Of a stretch of DNA of 34,375 nt, positions 7,801 through 15,800 are shown piece after piece (the stretch's first letter is position 1; each line of letters opens with the position of its first letter). The DNA is taken from positions 18,101 through 52,475 of IMG/VR virus record IMGVR_UViG_3300030329_004160; one strand, written 5' to 3'. Below the pieces are notes generated by a model. That model made no database searches, was not told the origin of the DNA, and was given only the letters and a program-made list of their open reading frames with translations. The stretch is from a virus. Position numbers and translations under genes: made by a program.

Positions 7801-10228
7801 ATATGATGTTACACAAGATGGCTCCTTTTATGTATCAGTTCATTATCCTTTTAGTCATACTCCAATAGCTCTTGATAAATTCTATATATGGAAGCATAGT
7901 TTAGTTGCTACAGCTCCAGTAAGATTAGTAAAAGAAGAAACGTTAAGAATTGATGGTACATCTACATATTCTAAAGACCCTGTATTATCGGGTAAAATGT
8001 ATCCTCAGTCTGGAACTGCTACATTCGATGGGTCTACAGCAGGCTTAATTACTTCAGATAGCTTTCATAATTTAACAACAGGAGATTTGGTTAGTATAGA
8101 AGGAACTGATTCTTTCAATGATACTTATTCAATTACTGTTAAAACTCCTAAAAAATTCCAAGTTACTACGAGTGCATCAGCAGCTCCTGAGGTAGGTACT
8201 TGGACATTAGTTCAAAATAGTAGTTCATCTGCGGCTAATCCTATTTCTACTCCTTTAAATAGCCCTGCTATTAAGATGAACTTTGGCGATTTAGATATGA
8301 GAAAGTTAAAAAATACTATAGTTACAGATAGTACTGATATTGATGCTTCAGGTGGCCTTGGAGGTTCAGGAGAGGCAAGAGTTACAACTAGTGCCAATCA
8401 TGAATTATTTGATGGAGATGTAGTTACTATTTATCAAGATTCTGCTAGTGGTTCTGATAATTATAGTGGAACTTATATAATTAAAGACAAAGCTGCTGCA
8501 ACATTTGATATTGTTAATACTGATACTACAGATGATACTAATGAAAATAATGTTTATACAAATCAATGGGGAGGTATTGGAGCCTCAACAGCAGGGTCTA
8601 GTACAGTAGGAGAAATAAGAGCTGGATTGGCTCAATGGGATAAAGGAAATATTGCAGGAAATGTAGCTAGGTATGATGCTACTGATGATACTAGATTTAT
8701 TAATATTACTGAAACTTCTGTATCTATCAAAGCTGCTACAATAACATCTACTACAGGGTATTTTAATAAAAATACAGATTATAGATATAAAATCTCTCTT
8801 ATATATGATGGTTATCAAGAAGGTCCTTTATCTTCTAATAATTGGTCTTATAGAGGAACAGATTCTAGAAGTGCTCTTGATGTACAGATTAAAGTAAAAG
8901 ACTTTAGTAAAAGATTAACATCTGTATGCTTATATAGAAAAGATACTTCACAAGATTTATATAGACTTGTCAAACAAATTAAAACAGATACAGGTTGGGC
9001 AAATAATGGAGAAGAATGGTTTTATAATATTCAAGATTCTGGTGAGTTAAAAGCTACTTATGAAGCTAGAACTGGTATATCAGAAACAAATAGAGACTTG
9101 TCTATTAAGTATGGAATATCGTGTGAATTAGATGGCTATTTGTTTGTTGGAAATTGTTCTCATAGTGAAATTGAAAATGCTTCAAACCAAATATTTAGGT
9201 CTAAACCAGGAAAATGGAGTATATTTGATTGGGCTAGTGATTTTGTTCTTATTAATAGCACTCCTACTGCAATGGTTCCATTTTTAGGCAAACTAATGGT
9301 ATTTGATAAAAATACTATATATAAAATTAATCCTCAAAATTTAGTAATAGAAGATATATTTGAAGGTATTGGATGCTCTGGCAAGAATAGTGTTATAGTA
9401 ACTGAATATTCGCTATTTTTTGCTAATAAACAAGGAGCATATATGTATGATGGTAAAGCTCCTATAAAGATATCCTCTATAATACAAAGTGGAGGAGATA
9501 CAAGTATGCTATCATTAACAGATAGTAGTACTTTAGATACTAATGAGATTGATGATTTAAGCTGGGAGAATACTGCTGGTAATGATAGCTCAGCTCCTCC
9601 TTATGTTACATTTGATTCTAAGAATAATTTAGTATATTTTATAGTAGAATACAATTCTCCTGAAGTTAAAAAATACGCTCAAGGTGCTAGTTATTCAGAT
9701 TTTCCAGGCTCTAATCTTGTTAAAAGAACTTATATATGGACATTTTCTTTTGAAAAGAAAAGATGGGATTTATGGGAATTAGCCAAAAATGATTCTGTAG
9801 GAAAACCTTTTATAGGCAAAGATGGAGAAGTGTTTGTTTCAATAGGTAATGGTATATTCCAAATACAAGGAGGAAGCGATAATCTATTATATACATGGTT
9901 AAGTAAAAAGTTAATTATGGGGAGTTCTTCTATTAAAAAGGTATTTAATAAAATTAAAGTGATTGGTCCGAAACAAAGTCTAATAAAAGATGGAGTATTT
10001 GAAACTGATACAGATAAAATTATTGTATCTACTGATGCTGGTAGAATTACTTCTGGAAGTAGCAGTACAACTGCAAATATGGTATATAAATCAGATGGAA
10101 CTGAAAGTGCTGATTATAAGTTAAAAGGTTCCAATAAGACAGCAAAATGGCTTCAAGTTAAATTTGAAGAAATGGAAGAAGATATTAGTGCTACAGCCTT
10201 TATATACAGATTAAGGTCTATCAAGTAA
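1811..10228 (+). CDS. Giant (2805-residue) beta-rich virion protein, tail nozzle/stopper-like C-terminus
   Basis: The protein is Thr/Ser/Asp/Gly-rich with little charge and almost no predicted helix, as in tail or appendage proteins. The first 40 residues (I-N-A-F-N-H-G-I... then F-S-L-N-V-N-P) resemble the opening of phage stabilisation or nozzle proteins. Six copies of a small module with L-x-x-G-D start near residues 179, 319, 985, 1534, 2088 and 2199; they resemble the FCCH-like beta domain often found in phage tail proteins, which is unrelated to ubiquitin chemistry. Near residues 2490-2570 blade-like repeats (L-G-K-L-M-V-F-D, then Y-K-I-N-P-Q-N, then Y-M-Y-D-G-K) suggest a beta-propeller like short-tail nozzle proteins. 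The ATG at 1811 has only a weak GGTGG upstream. The next gene starts at its stop (TAATG). I cannot say whether it is nozzle, fibre or both. Confidence 0.7.
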   Translation: MPKQQKEINAFNHGIILNADEQDIPIDAAAFSLNVNPNSKDGILSSIKATRLITTVDNLYTRATLPLTWSQNTYHHDEDSPLLDTEYLFVDDISVFEKGKSVSFIGIKGYPEKLEFKYAVPNMERLIVSQPQLGNTSTPVYATFRPEANLTTDDVIIDISTGVSDEISNDTTDNLITYLAEGDYIQFATGTSFETPDEYEILKILSIDTTNNQISVERGMFNSSKVTYSTGTSYHVFVSKISYDLTGEQKATSKGYLVSAVGWSGVCGNHIKGNSRMHVGATAKNLRHTVTGASDQIVFDADAKTMTLTGNTGTGQNALKAGDSFVFYALSSSDTNNFGKRFKILSYNNTVFHLDVAPTTETLASAKTFYFEPSLVKNYMFAWKTGTGVGDSEVQKVNDWYQYRNRIASTTDNWNEWETDDEANVIIQDTDTGLYSDTHLFGAAKEESYYPYINNEEFGIKIGSKFQDSSILTEFEGTFTVDDTIIKLPTNSTAMINKELTWAKGDTIYANSEYMRISKIDTEGIHVIRGLYGTNVAEHSDGDQIYKHAGYEIRQDIDKDLLKSNTEYELTFWAKILTGTAATTTLTCVHDTASNYDEKDFTLVSSAGTIKTYTFETTNAGDGSTDTGDLDEDEKVIIQINGLSAKNDIAEQTRLAITNANGHNGEITASRTNNALALAQLYTGFSGNTVVENELESTFFTCPDFSGGDGPDGIFALEVNGGYFNQDGVFTSYDDTAQGTGYEGSVNIKTKKDRYHSFVVCNEVRGIPSQEENIADNIKWRQLSYRFKTPKEKLTSDMTLFFGNRGKLDKVIGISHVNLCQETVLYNSSKHASFSKSSGFINNKQNKDLVMYDSVNSTLRLIQSFNKDELQVSASDVDSSTTGTIEAHSSLGDATFVSKNREVHIGFGPDKSDSAPKWLGYLNHKIFGQKSEQLYLDSDEIGTYDTTGINNLDKICLAGEWEDVEGAVSGNQLTIDMGTNNTHGLSAGDNIVVREYKDADNSWVGNGVWWVSSITNTQVFVCKRNTDLDDVPGNADPIRVSFRPFYYYGMRRGNNFIYRITPEARVIATSGASSTTQYKGLIEKSQELNFPVESICCSYSKDGSGTDGGHIYALSSFGDKIYRLNVNIKYDEWTSTQPSNTEIISMEYKSFKWSNLRTDGDTGAGASDYVFDSKAFQSTPTIKISGMPSDIIETKGPLSTFDWTQATNSHADVDPNKFDTRLWLQSFPVGEQDTFTDGDRFLFCAKSEYATGDNTVYFADRTPPTVARYGARHRYTRDGDKWGAGPFARSDDASYADKSGNDNMEPGYVASRALFWTGWTETKSHNKIGHWKPLGSFDFETMKAATYQGSEKYSATTYSKPYVNWGYNVGWDGNGSKKTAIKVARYGLFQIADNDGDGLLDGTGVIVPNTANTEVKYGTLGRRLSSHAVGLIGSSELNWIRHAGRMLGNGNSNVEHYTANKDTGEDLNFKGACMHDFPEYMDASKVVFVCTDMHFGDYPQKSFYSVAVAESATDFGAGDHKFYTKCTTTANNYLQPGDLVRFDGTGSWDGWGNSYHVVALDTTNPKTVFYVAELTESPGTAIGTNNSGDVVLGGFSYNRSSSGHVYKGPRPETHGDDIPYHFALNDTNKQDGTIFNSHGGFSRLWYTEQDNYGPRWGAPSFPFETDQSYSTISYRKNNPHIFPAFQNLVEQLNWQSGFMIRPFDMDNAGFSSLLIAEGLSVDMPSYPDAIYHNTNVLKSATGDTGNQLASRLFIASPGEVDEAGELQDSKIFVCEWSFLYPNQSSFIDAECMSHDRDTTSENNGDASEVYFSGTIDAYDSAADSAVGKWDATIHPVLDLDFDDITCAPSDTLSQGQDINPATIYGIIDTVSWASPSGGWNNTTGSNKVHTEVSATSTSGSGTGATFRFSVNSSDTTSIGKYYRNRGYGYAVNDTIIYTDPDSSETMQATVTSVVNDSWYRRKNVLAGLYITVVDKDTGLTQTRKIVGSYSPQFGASPYDVTQDGSFYVSVHYPFSHTPIALDKFYIWKHSLVATAPVRLVKEETLRIDGTSTYSKDPVLSGKMYPQSGTATFDGSTAGLITSDSFHNLTTGDLVSIEGTDSFNDTYSITVKTPKKFQVTTSASAAPEVGTWTLVQNSSSSAANPISTPLNSPAIKMNFGDLDMRKLKNTIVTDSTDIDASGGLGGSGEARVTTSANHELFDGDVVTIYQDSASGSDNYSGTYIIKDKAAATFDIVNTDTTDDTNENNVYTNQWGGIGASTAGSSTVGEIRAGLAQWDKGNIAGNVARYDATDDTRFINITETSVSIKAATITSTTGYFNKNTDYRYKISLIYDGYQEGPLSSNNWSYRGTDSRSALDVQIKVKDFSKRLTSVCLYRKDTSQDLYRLVKQIKTDTGWANNGEEWFYNIQDSGELKATYEARTGISETNRDLSIKYGISCELDGYLFVGNCSHSEIENASNQIFRSKPGKWSIFDWASDFVLINSTPTAMVPFLGKLMVFDKNTIYKINPQNLVIEDIFEGIGCSGKNSVIVTEYSLFFANKQGAYMYDGKAPIKISSIIQSGGDTSMLSLTDSSTLDTNEIDDLSWENTAGNDSSAPPYVTFDSKNNLVYFIVEYNSPEVKKYAQGASYSDFPGSNLVKRTYIWTFSFEKKRWDLWELAKNDSVGKPFIGKDGEVFVSIGNGIFQIQGGSDNLLYTWLSKKLIMGSSSIKKVFNKIKVIGPKQSLIKDGVFETDTDKIIVSTDAGRITSGSSSTTANMVYKSDGTESADYKLKGSNKTAKWLQVKFEEMEEDISATAFIYRLRSIK

Positions 10229-10950
10229 TGGAAAAAACATCTATAAATACAAATGTCAAAGATACTCCAGATATTCAAAGAGCTTTAGAAACTATAAGAA
10301 CTGAACTTGACCTTATAAAAGAAAAGATAAATAACGTACCTAAAGATAATGAAGATGAAACTCAAGGTGAAATAGGTTCTATAAGAATTATAAAAAACAA
10401 TGAAAATGAAAGTTTACTTGAGATAAAATCTGAAGATGGTTGGAAAAAACCTATGATAGGAGAAACTCCTGTTATTTTAAAGAAGGTATCAACTAACAAC
10501 AAGATGCTTAAAAAAAAGTTTATAGATGAGATAGAAACAGAAGATACTGATACTGATAACGATATTGCTAAGAAAACAATATTTGACGAAAAAGCAGACA
10601 AATTTGTAATGGCTAGACCTGATTATACTAGTGGTTGGGTAAATTTAACAGACCAAGATACAACAGGAACCCATCCTTTAGAAACTGTTCCTTTATTTGG
10701 AATTTATCAGTTTTCTATTAATGCAGGAGCTACCATTCAATCAGGAACTATGGGCTCTCAAGCAGGAGAACATTCTTTTCTTGAATTTACTAGTACTACA
10801 TGGAAAATTATAGGAACTGATTATTATGGGTTTTGGGGTAATGGAAGTGGTGATTATGATAAAATAAATTATACAGGATGGACTGGTGGTGACTCAGGAG
10901 AGGATACTACTAATGCAACAATACAAATAAGAGTGTTGCTTTGGAAATAA
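10228..10950 (+). CDS. Probable tail or appendage protein
   Basis: A 240-residue protein whose ATG overlaps the stop of the giant gene. Residues 1-40 form an acidic/basic helical segment. Residues 45-85 include G-E-I-G-S-I-R-I and E-D-G-W-K-K-P, a pattern seen where phage tail proteins display parameters around a beta-sheet. Residues 125-240 are Gly/Thr/Trp-rich and look like a small beta-sandwich ending in I-Q-I-R-V-L-L-W-K. The layout (helical attachment, linker, beta-rich tip) fits a fibre or accessory tip protein made with the preceding giant protein. No family is recognised. Confidence 0.5.
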   Translation: MEKTSINTNVKDTPDIQRALETIRTELDLIKEKINNVPKDNEDETQGEIGSIRIIKNNENESLLEIKSEDGWKKPMIGETPVILKKVSTNNKMLKKKFIDEIETEDTDTDNDIAKKTIFDEKADKFVMARPDYTSGWVNLTDQDTTGTHPLETVPLFGIYQFSINAGATIQSGTMGSQAGEHSFLEFTSTTWKIIGTDYYGFWGNGSGDYDKINYTGWTGGDSGEDTTNATIQIRVLLWK

Positions 10951-10972
10951 CTTGTTTAATAAAGGAAAATAT

Positions 10973-11008
10973 ATGTATATTATGATGATGAATACTTGGA
11001 GAATATAA
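10973..11008 (+). CDS. Possible 11-codon leader peptide
   Basis: ATG at 10973 is preceded by AAAGGA at good distance and opens an 11-residue frame rich in Met (M-Y-I-M-M-M-N-T-W-R-I). Its TAA overlaps the ATG of the next gene at 11008. It fills most of the only gap longer than about 35 bases in the virion block. It could couple or tune translation of the following genes, or be chance. Confidence 0.25.
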   Translation: MYIMMMNTWRI

Positions 11009-11619
11009 TGGGTTGGTTTAGTGATGCCTTATTTGGCAAGAGAAAACGTTTAGACCAAAGTAAGCTAGATGATTATATGGCTCCTACAAGGCAACTTGTT
11101 GAGCAACAAAAAGATATAGCTCAGCAAATGCTTGACCCTAATTCTCAAATGCAACAAGAGCAAAGAGCTTTAATGAATCAGCAATATAGTGACCAAGTAG
11201 CTCAGCAAAATCAAGATTTACAAGCTACTGCTGCTATGAGAGGAGTATCTCCTGGACAAATAGCTCAAATGCAAAGAGCTAGTATGAATCAATCTAGAGG
11301 ACAATTTGCTTCATCGATGAAAGACTTAGCTATGCAGCAGCAAAGTGGAGGATTAAATCTTTTAGGGCAAATGACAGGTTGGCAAGAGAAAATGGATTCT
11401 AATAGAGCTAATGCATATGTACAACAAATTAATGCTCATAATCAAAGAAGAGCAGGTAATATGAGCATGGCTGGAAGTTTATTAGGAGGAGTAATAGGTG
11501 GAATGGATTTTAATAAATTATTTGGTGGGGGAGAGCAAGTGCAAGATGATGTTCAAAACTATATTACAGGAGCTAGCGCTCCGCCATTGGAATTCCCAGA
11601 CTATGGAGCGGGCGGATAA
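11008..11619 (+). CDS. Gln-rich internal virion protein candidate
   Basis: A 203-residue protein starting M-G-W-F-S-D-A-L-F-G. I chose ATG 11008 because GGAG lies six bases upstream; an in-frame TTG at 10996 has no site. Residues about 20-150 are a long helical, Gln/Met/Ala-rich stretch. A Gly-rich hydrophobic patch (about 155-180, L-L-G-G-V-I-G-G) is followed by a short acidic tail. A short N-terminal hydrophobic motif, a Gln-rich helix and a small membrane-active patch are typical of short-tailed-phage internal or ejection proteins. It is the first of four genes in a row with that character. The assignment rests on composition and position only. Confidence 0.5.
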   Translation: MGWFSDALFGKRKRLDQSKLDDYMAPTRQLVEQQKDIAQQMLDPNSQMQQEQRALMNQQYSDQVAQQNQDLQATAAMRGVSPGQIAQMQRASMNQSRGQFASSMKDLAMQQQSGGLNLLGQMTGWQEKMDSNRANAYVQQINAHNQRRAGNMSMAGSLLGGVIGGMDFNKLFGGGEQVQDDVQNYITGASAPPLEFPDYGAGG

Positions 11620-12821
11620 TGGCTATAGATTATACGGGATATAGTTCATCATATGGCGGTGGTGCTTCGCATCAGGCTATGGAGGGAGTTGGAAGAGGTT
11701 TAAGCAAACTAATAGGCAGCATTCCTACAAAAGAAGAAAAATTTAATAATTTTGAAAATACGTTCTTTAATAATAAATTTGGAGGAATTGATGGTCAATG
11801 GCTTATGGATGAAGACGGAGGAATTAGCTTCTCTGCTATGACGCTAAATCCAGATTATGACCCTCTTGATGAAGCAAGCTCAATGTATACTATAGGCGAT
11901 TTTTCTCCTTTAGATAGAAATAAAGATTATAGAAGTTATCAGTCGCAAGCATTAGATGAATTCGGTGAAAAGAAACTAGGAAAAATGGGTGGTATCGACC
12001 CAATAAGATTTGGCAAAAAATATGACCAGTTAGAAAAAGCTCAAGCTATAAAAATTGCACAGTCCTTAAAACAATTAAAATATTCAAACCCAGAAAAATG
12101 GGATAATGATAAAATTTATGAATCATTACAAGAATCTAAAAATTTACCTATTTATAATTTATTACAAAAACACGGCTTATTAGCTATGGACCCTGATTTG
12201 TCAATGATACAAAAAGATGCTAGATTTTCTGATTATATTCCTGAAGACCCTTGGAATTCATATGTAGATAATTTGACTAGTGATAAAATTAAAAGTTGGC
12301 CTACTAAAGTTTTAAGTTTATTATCAGGTCTTGGCATAACATATGCAGGTGGTAAACTTTATTTAAAAAAAACAGGTCAAGAAATAAAAGATGTTGGTTT
12401 TATTAAAAATATGTTAAAAAGTAGATTCGGAAGAGTCATTAAAGCTGGATTAGCAGGTGCAGGTGTATATTTGGGGCTTCCAGCTGCAGCTCGAGCGGTT
12501 ACTGAAAAGGTATTTCGTGGAGATGAAAAAGCTCAAAATTTAGCAGGAGCAACTACTGAAATGACTTTAAGTGGTATTTGGACTGCAACTAACATTATTG
12601 GAAGAAAAAAAGGCAAATGGTGGTTAACAAGAAAGTTAATGAATAAACTTGGCAAAGGATTTATGATGAAATTTATAGCTAAATCAGGACTATCTGGATT
12701 AGGTGCTGGCGCTACTGGCGGAGTAAGTTTACTTCTTAGTGCAGGATTTTTAGCGAGTGATATATATGCAGTATATAAAGCTATTCAAGATATAGCAAGA
12801 GAAGAAAATATCAATATTTAA
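11619..12821 (+). CDS. Internal virion/ejection protein candidate with hydrophobic C-terminal half
   Basis: A 400-residue protein whose ATG overlaps the previous stop. It begins with a Gly/Ser/Tyr-rich segment (1-35), then a soluble mixed region (40-225). Three hydrophobic stretches follow, at about 229-246, 273-293 and 358-388, the last very Gly/Ala/Leu-rich. Soluble N-terminus plus late membrane-spanning stretches fits proteins released from the capsid to form a channel during DNA entry. It lies directly before the giant polymerase-bearing protein. No family is recognised by sequence. Confidence 0.5.
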   Translation: MAIDYTGYSSSYGGGASHQAMEGVGRGLSKLIGSIPTKEEKFNNFENTFFNNKFGGIDGQWLMDEDGGISFSAMTLNPDYDPLDEASSMYTIGDFSPLDRNKDYRSYQSQALDEFGEKKLGKMGGIDPIRFGKKYDQLEKAQAIKIAQSLKQLKYSNPEKWDNDKIYESLQESKNLPIYNLLQKHGLLAMDPDLSMIQKDARFSDYIPEDPWNSYVDNLTSDKIKSWPTKVLSLLSGLGITYAGGKLYLKKTGQEIKDVGFIKNMLKSRFGRVIKAGLAGAGVYLGLPAAARAVTEKVFRGDEKAQNLAGATTEMTLSGIWTATNIIGRKKGKWWLTRKLMNKLGKGFMMKFIAKSGLSGLGAGATGGVSLLLSAGFLASDIYAVYKAIQDIAREENINI

Positions 12822-12829
12822 TTATAAAT

Positions 12830-15800
12830 GTGGCTAACGGACAAGAACAAAATTTTCAACCTCAAATAGATGCTCAACAGACTCGTCAATACATTAAGAT
12901 GTATGGAGAGAGTCCTCATAGATTTAAACCTCAAGACTTAGAAGTTTTAAGATTACATGCTCAATATCATAATGTCCCTTTTTATGAAGGAGATTTTGGT
13001 ATTGTGGATTCAATTAAACAATTTGCTGGTGGTCTTATAGAAGGCTTTACTACTTTCAATGTAATAGATGAACCTCCTGATAATGAATACGAAGCTATAA
13101 TAAGAAGTATAGGTCATTTAGCTGGATTTGCTCCTGGCTTTGCAGCTGCTCCTATAAGAGGTTTAGGTGCTTTGACTAAATCTAGAACTTTATTAAGAAG
13201 TGCTAGAGCAATAGGTGGCGTTAAATCCGTTCCTCTTCTTGGTGCTGACTTTCTTACTAAAAGAGCTAAGAAAATAGCAAAACCAATCTTAAAAAATCTT
13301 CCTAATTCCAGATTTAAAGCAATGTCTGTTGCTTCTAAATTCTTACTTGGTAATAAAGCTAAGCATATTATGGAAGGAGCATTTCACTTAGGTGCTGCTA
13401 GTAGTATATCTACTTGGCAAGAAGGTGTTGATGGTATGATGCATAGTTTCTTTGGAGGTGCTGTAGCTGGTGGAGCTTTTGCTGGTATGGGTAATCTTAT
13501 TAATGTAGGTAATAAAAAAGCAAATGTATTTGCAAGAGGACTTGCAGGTAGTTTGTTCCAAGGTCTTCATTCTACAGCAAGAGGAGCAACTACTCCAGAA
13601 CAAATATATGAATACTTGCTAGGTGCTTATTTTGGAGGTGTTGCGAAGCCTTGGTTTAAAGTTAAAGCTAACAAAAACATTCAAAAAATGAATGAACAAG
13701 CTAAAAAAGACCCTAAAATGGAAATACAAAGAGACCCTGAATTACTTGAAGGATTTGCAGAGCAACCTGAAATAGTTCAAAAACATACAAAAGAATTAGC
13801 CAAAGAAATATTTGGCGATAGTGTAGAAAATGCTGGTATTGCTCATATGCTTATGGAAAGACTTGGCATTACAGATAAAATACCTGAAGAAAAGCTTACT
13901 ACTACTGGATATGAAATGCTTTCTAAGATTAAAAAGAAAATGAAGAAAAAAGATGGACCTGCTAAAATAATATCTATAGCTTTAGGAACAGGTGAAAAAG
14001 GGTTAACAGAGCAATTTTCTAAAGAATTAGAAAGAGCTGGTATCCCTGTTATTAATTATAAACCAGGCAAATCTAAACGAAGTCGAATAGGTGAAGATGT
14101 AGAATTAACTGAAAAAGAATTATTTGAACAGCAAGAAGCTATGAATACAGCTAATAAAACCCTTAGACATAGCTTGAAGAATATCGATGAATCGACTATG
14201 AGGCTTATTTTAAGAAGTATCTATCAATCTAATAAAGGGGATGCTGTCTTTGGAATAGGAGAAATAGAAAGGTCAAATAAAGATACTAAATTAAATGGAA
14301 GAACTATCAAAGATAAAAATGTCAAATGGGGTGTTCAATCTGCAGTAGATAAAAAGAAACCTATATACATATTTGATACTAAAAGTAACGTTTGGCATAC
14401 GTTTAATTATGACCCTAAAATTAAAAGATTTGAACCTATTAAAGAAGTACCAACCTTAACAAAGAAACCTGTTATATTAGCAGGTGGAAAGCCCAATCCT
14501 AATACTAAAAAAGCTATTAAAGATATTATAAAACAATCTATGGGGAAAGTTGTCAAGCAAACACCTCCTGGAAAAGATGAAAAGCGTACTTCTATAGCAG
14601 ATATGCCAGAGAGACATCCTGAGACATGGAATCAGTTATGGGATATTGCTAAAAGGAAAAAAGATTTATCTGAAAAGTTAGAGAAGGCAAATACTTCTAA
14701 AGAAATAGATAGATTGACCAAGGAATATGATGAATTGGTTAGCGAAGAAAGCTTGTTATTAGAATTAAGACCTACTGAATATATTGATATGGAAACAGGT
14801 GTTCTTATGAATGATATTGATACTGGTGGAAAATTAGATATACCAGTATTAATGAAAAAATCAGAGTATTTTGTAAGAACTCATTTGCCTCATTTATGGG
14901 TTAAGGAGGATAAACCTAGAGAATCTATGTTAAAGAGTGCTAAAATGGTTGAAGAAATTATATCTAAATATGAAGATTCGGGAAGTAAAGAAATCAAATC
15001 TGAGCAAGCCGTAAAAGATATAGAAACAGAATTAAATACAACATTAAAAGATACTGCTAAAGGAGAGATTCGTAGATGGATTAGAGAATTAAACTTGTCT
15101 AAACCTGTATCATTTATAAGAGTAGATTCTAAAGGCAATGTAAGTTTAACAGACCCTAATAGACCTAGAACATTATCAGGTAAGAATAAACTTGAAAAAG
15201 AACCTGTAAAAGAAATAGAAGTTGTTTATGAAGAGCAAGGTGGTAAATATAAAAAGGGAGCAAAAAGCGCTTATATTGTTTTAGATGCAGTATCAATTAG
15301 AGATGACAGAGGTATAATGATTGATGTACCTATTGATAAATTGGCTAAATATATTCAGTTTAATATTAAAACTAAAGGCAAAAGAGTATCAAAAAATAGT
15401 TCAGAATTAAAAGCTAGAGCTATTGTAGCAAAAGTTATAAAAACTATGGATAAAAAACACAATATGTATCCTGTTGGTGGAGTTGGAGATAAGTCTAGAA
15501 TTATATTTACAAAAGTACATCCTAAGTCTCGTGGCTCTAATATGCAAATTTTGAGAGATTTGGTTAAAATTAGGCGAGAATTAAGAAAAATAGACCCCAA
15601 CCATACTCAAATGTTTAAAAAGGCTAAAAAAGATGCATTTATAAATTATGGAATTGATGAAAAAACTTTCAATAAACTATTTCATTCTAATGTTATGTAT
15701 GATTTGTCTTTAAATGGATTTGATTTGACTCAAATAGATAAGATAATGGGTAAAGGATTTATAGGTAATCCTATTGCATATAATAAAAGAGCTCAAATAT

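Noticed and set aside
1811-10228. FCCH-like modules taken as part of the ubiquitin pathway
   Set aside because: This small beta domain is named after E1 but is common in phage tail proteins. There is no adenylation or thioester motif in this protein.
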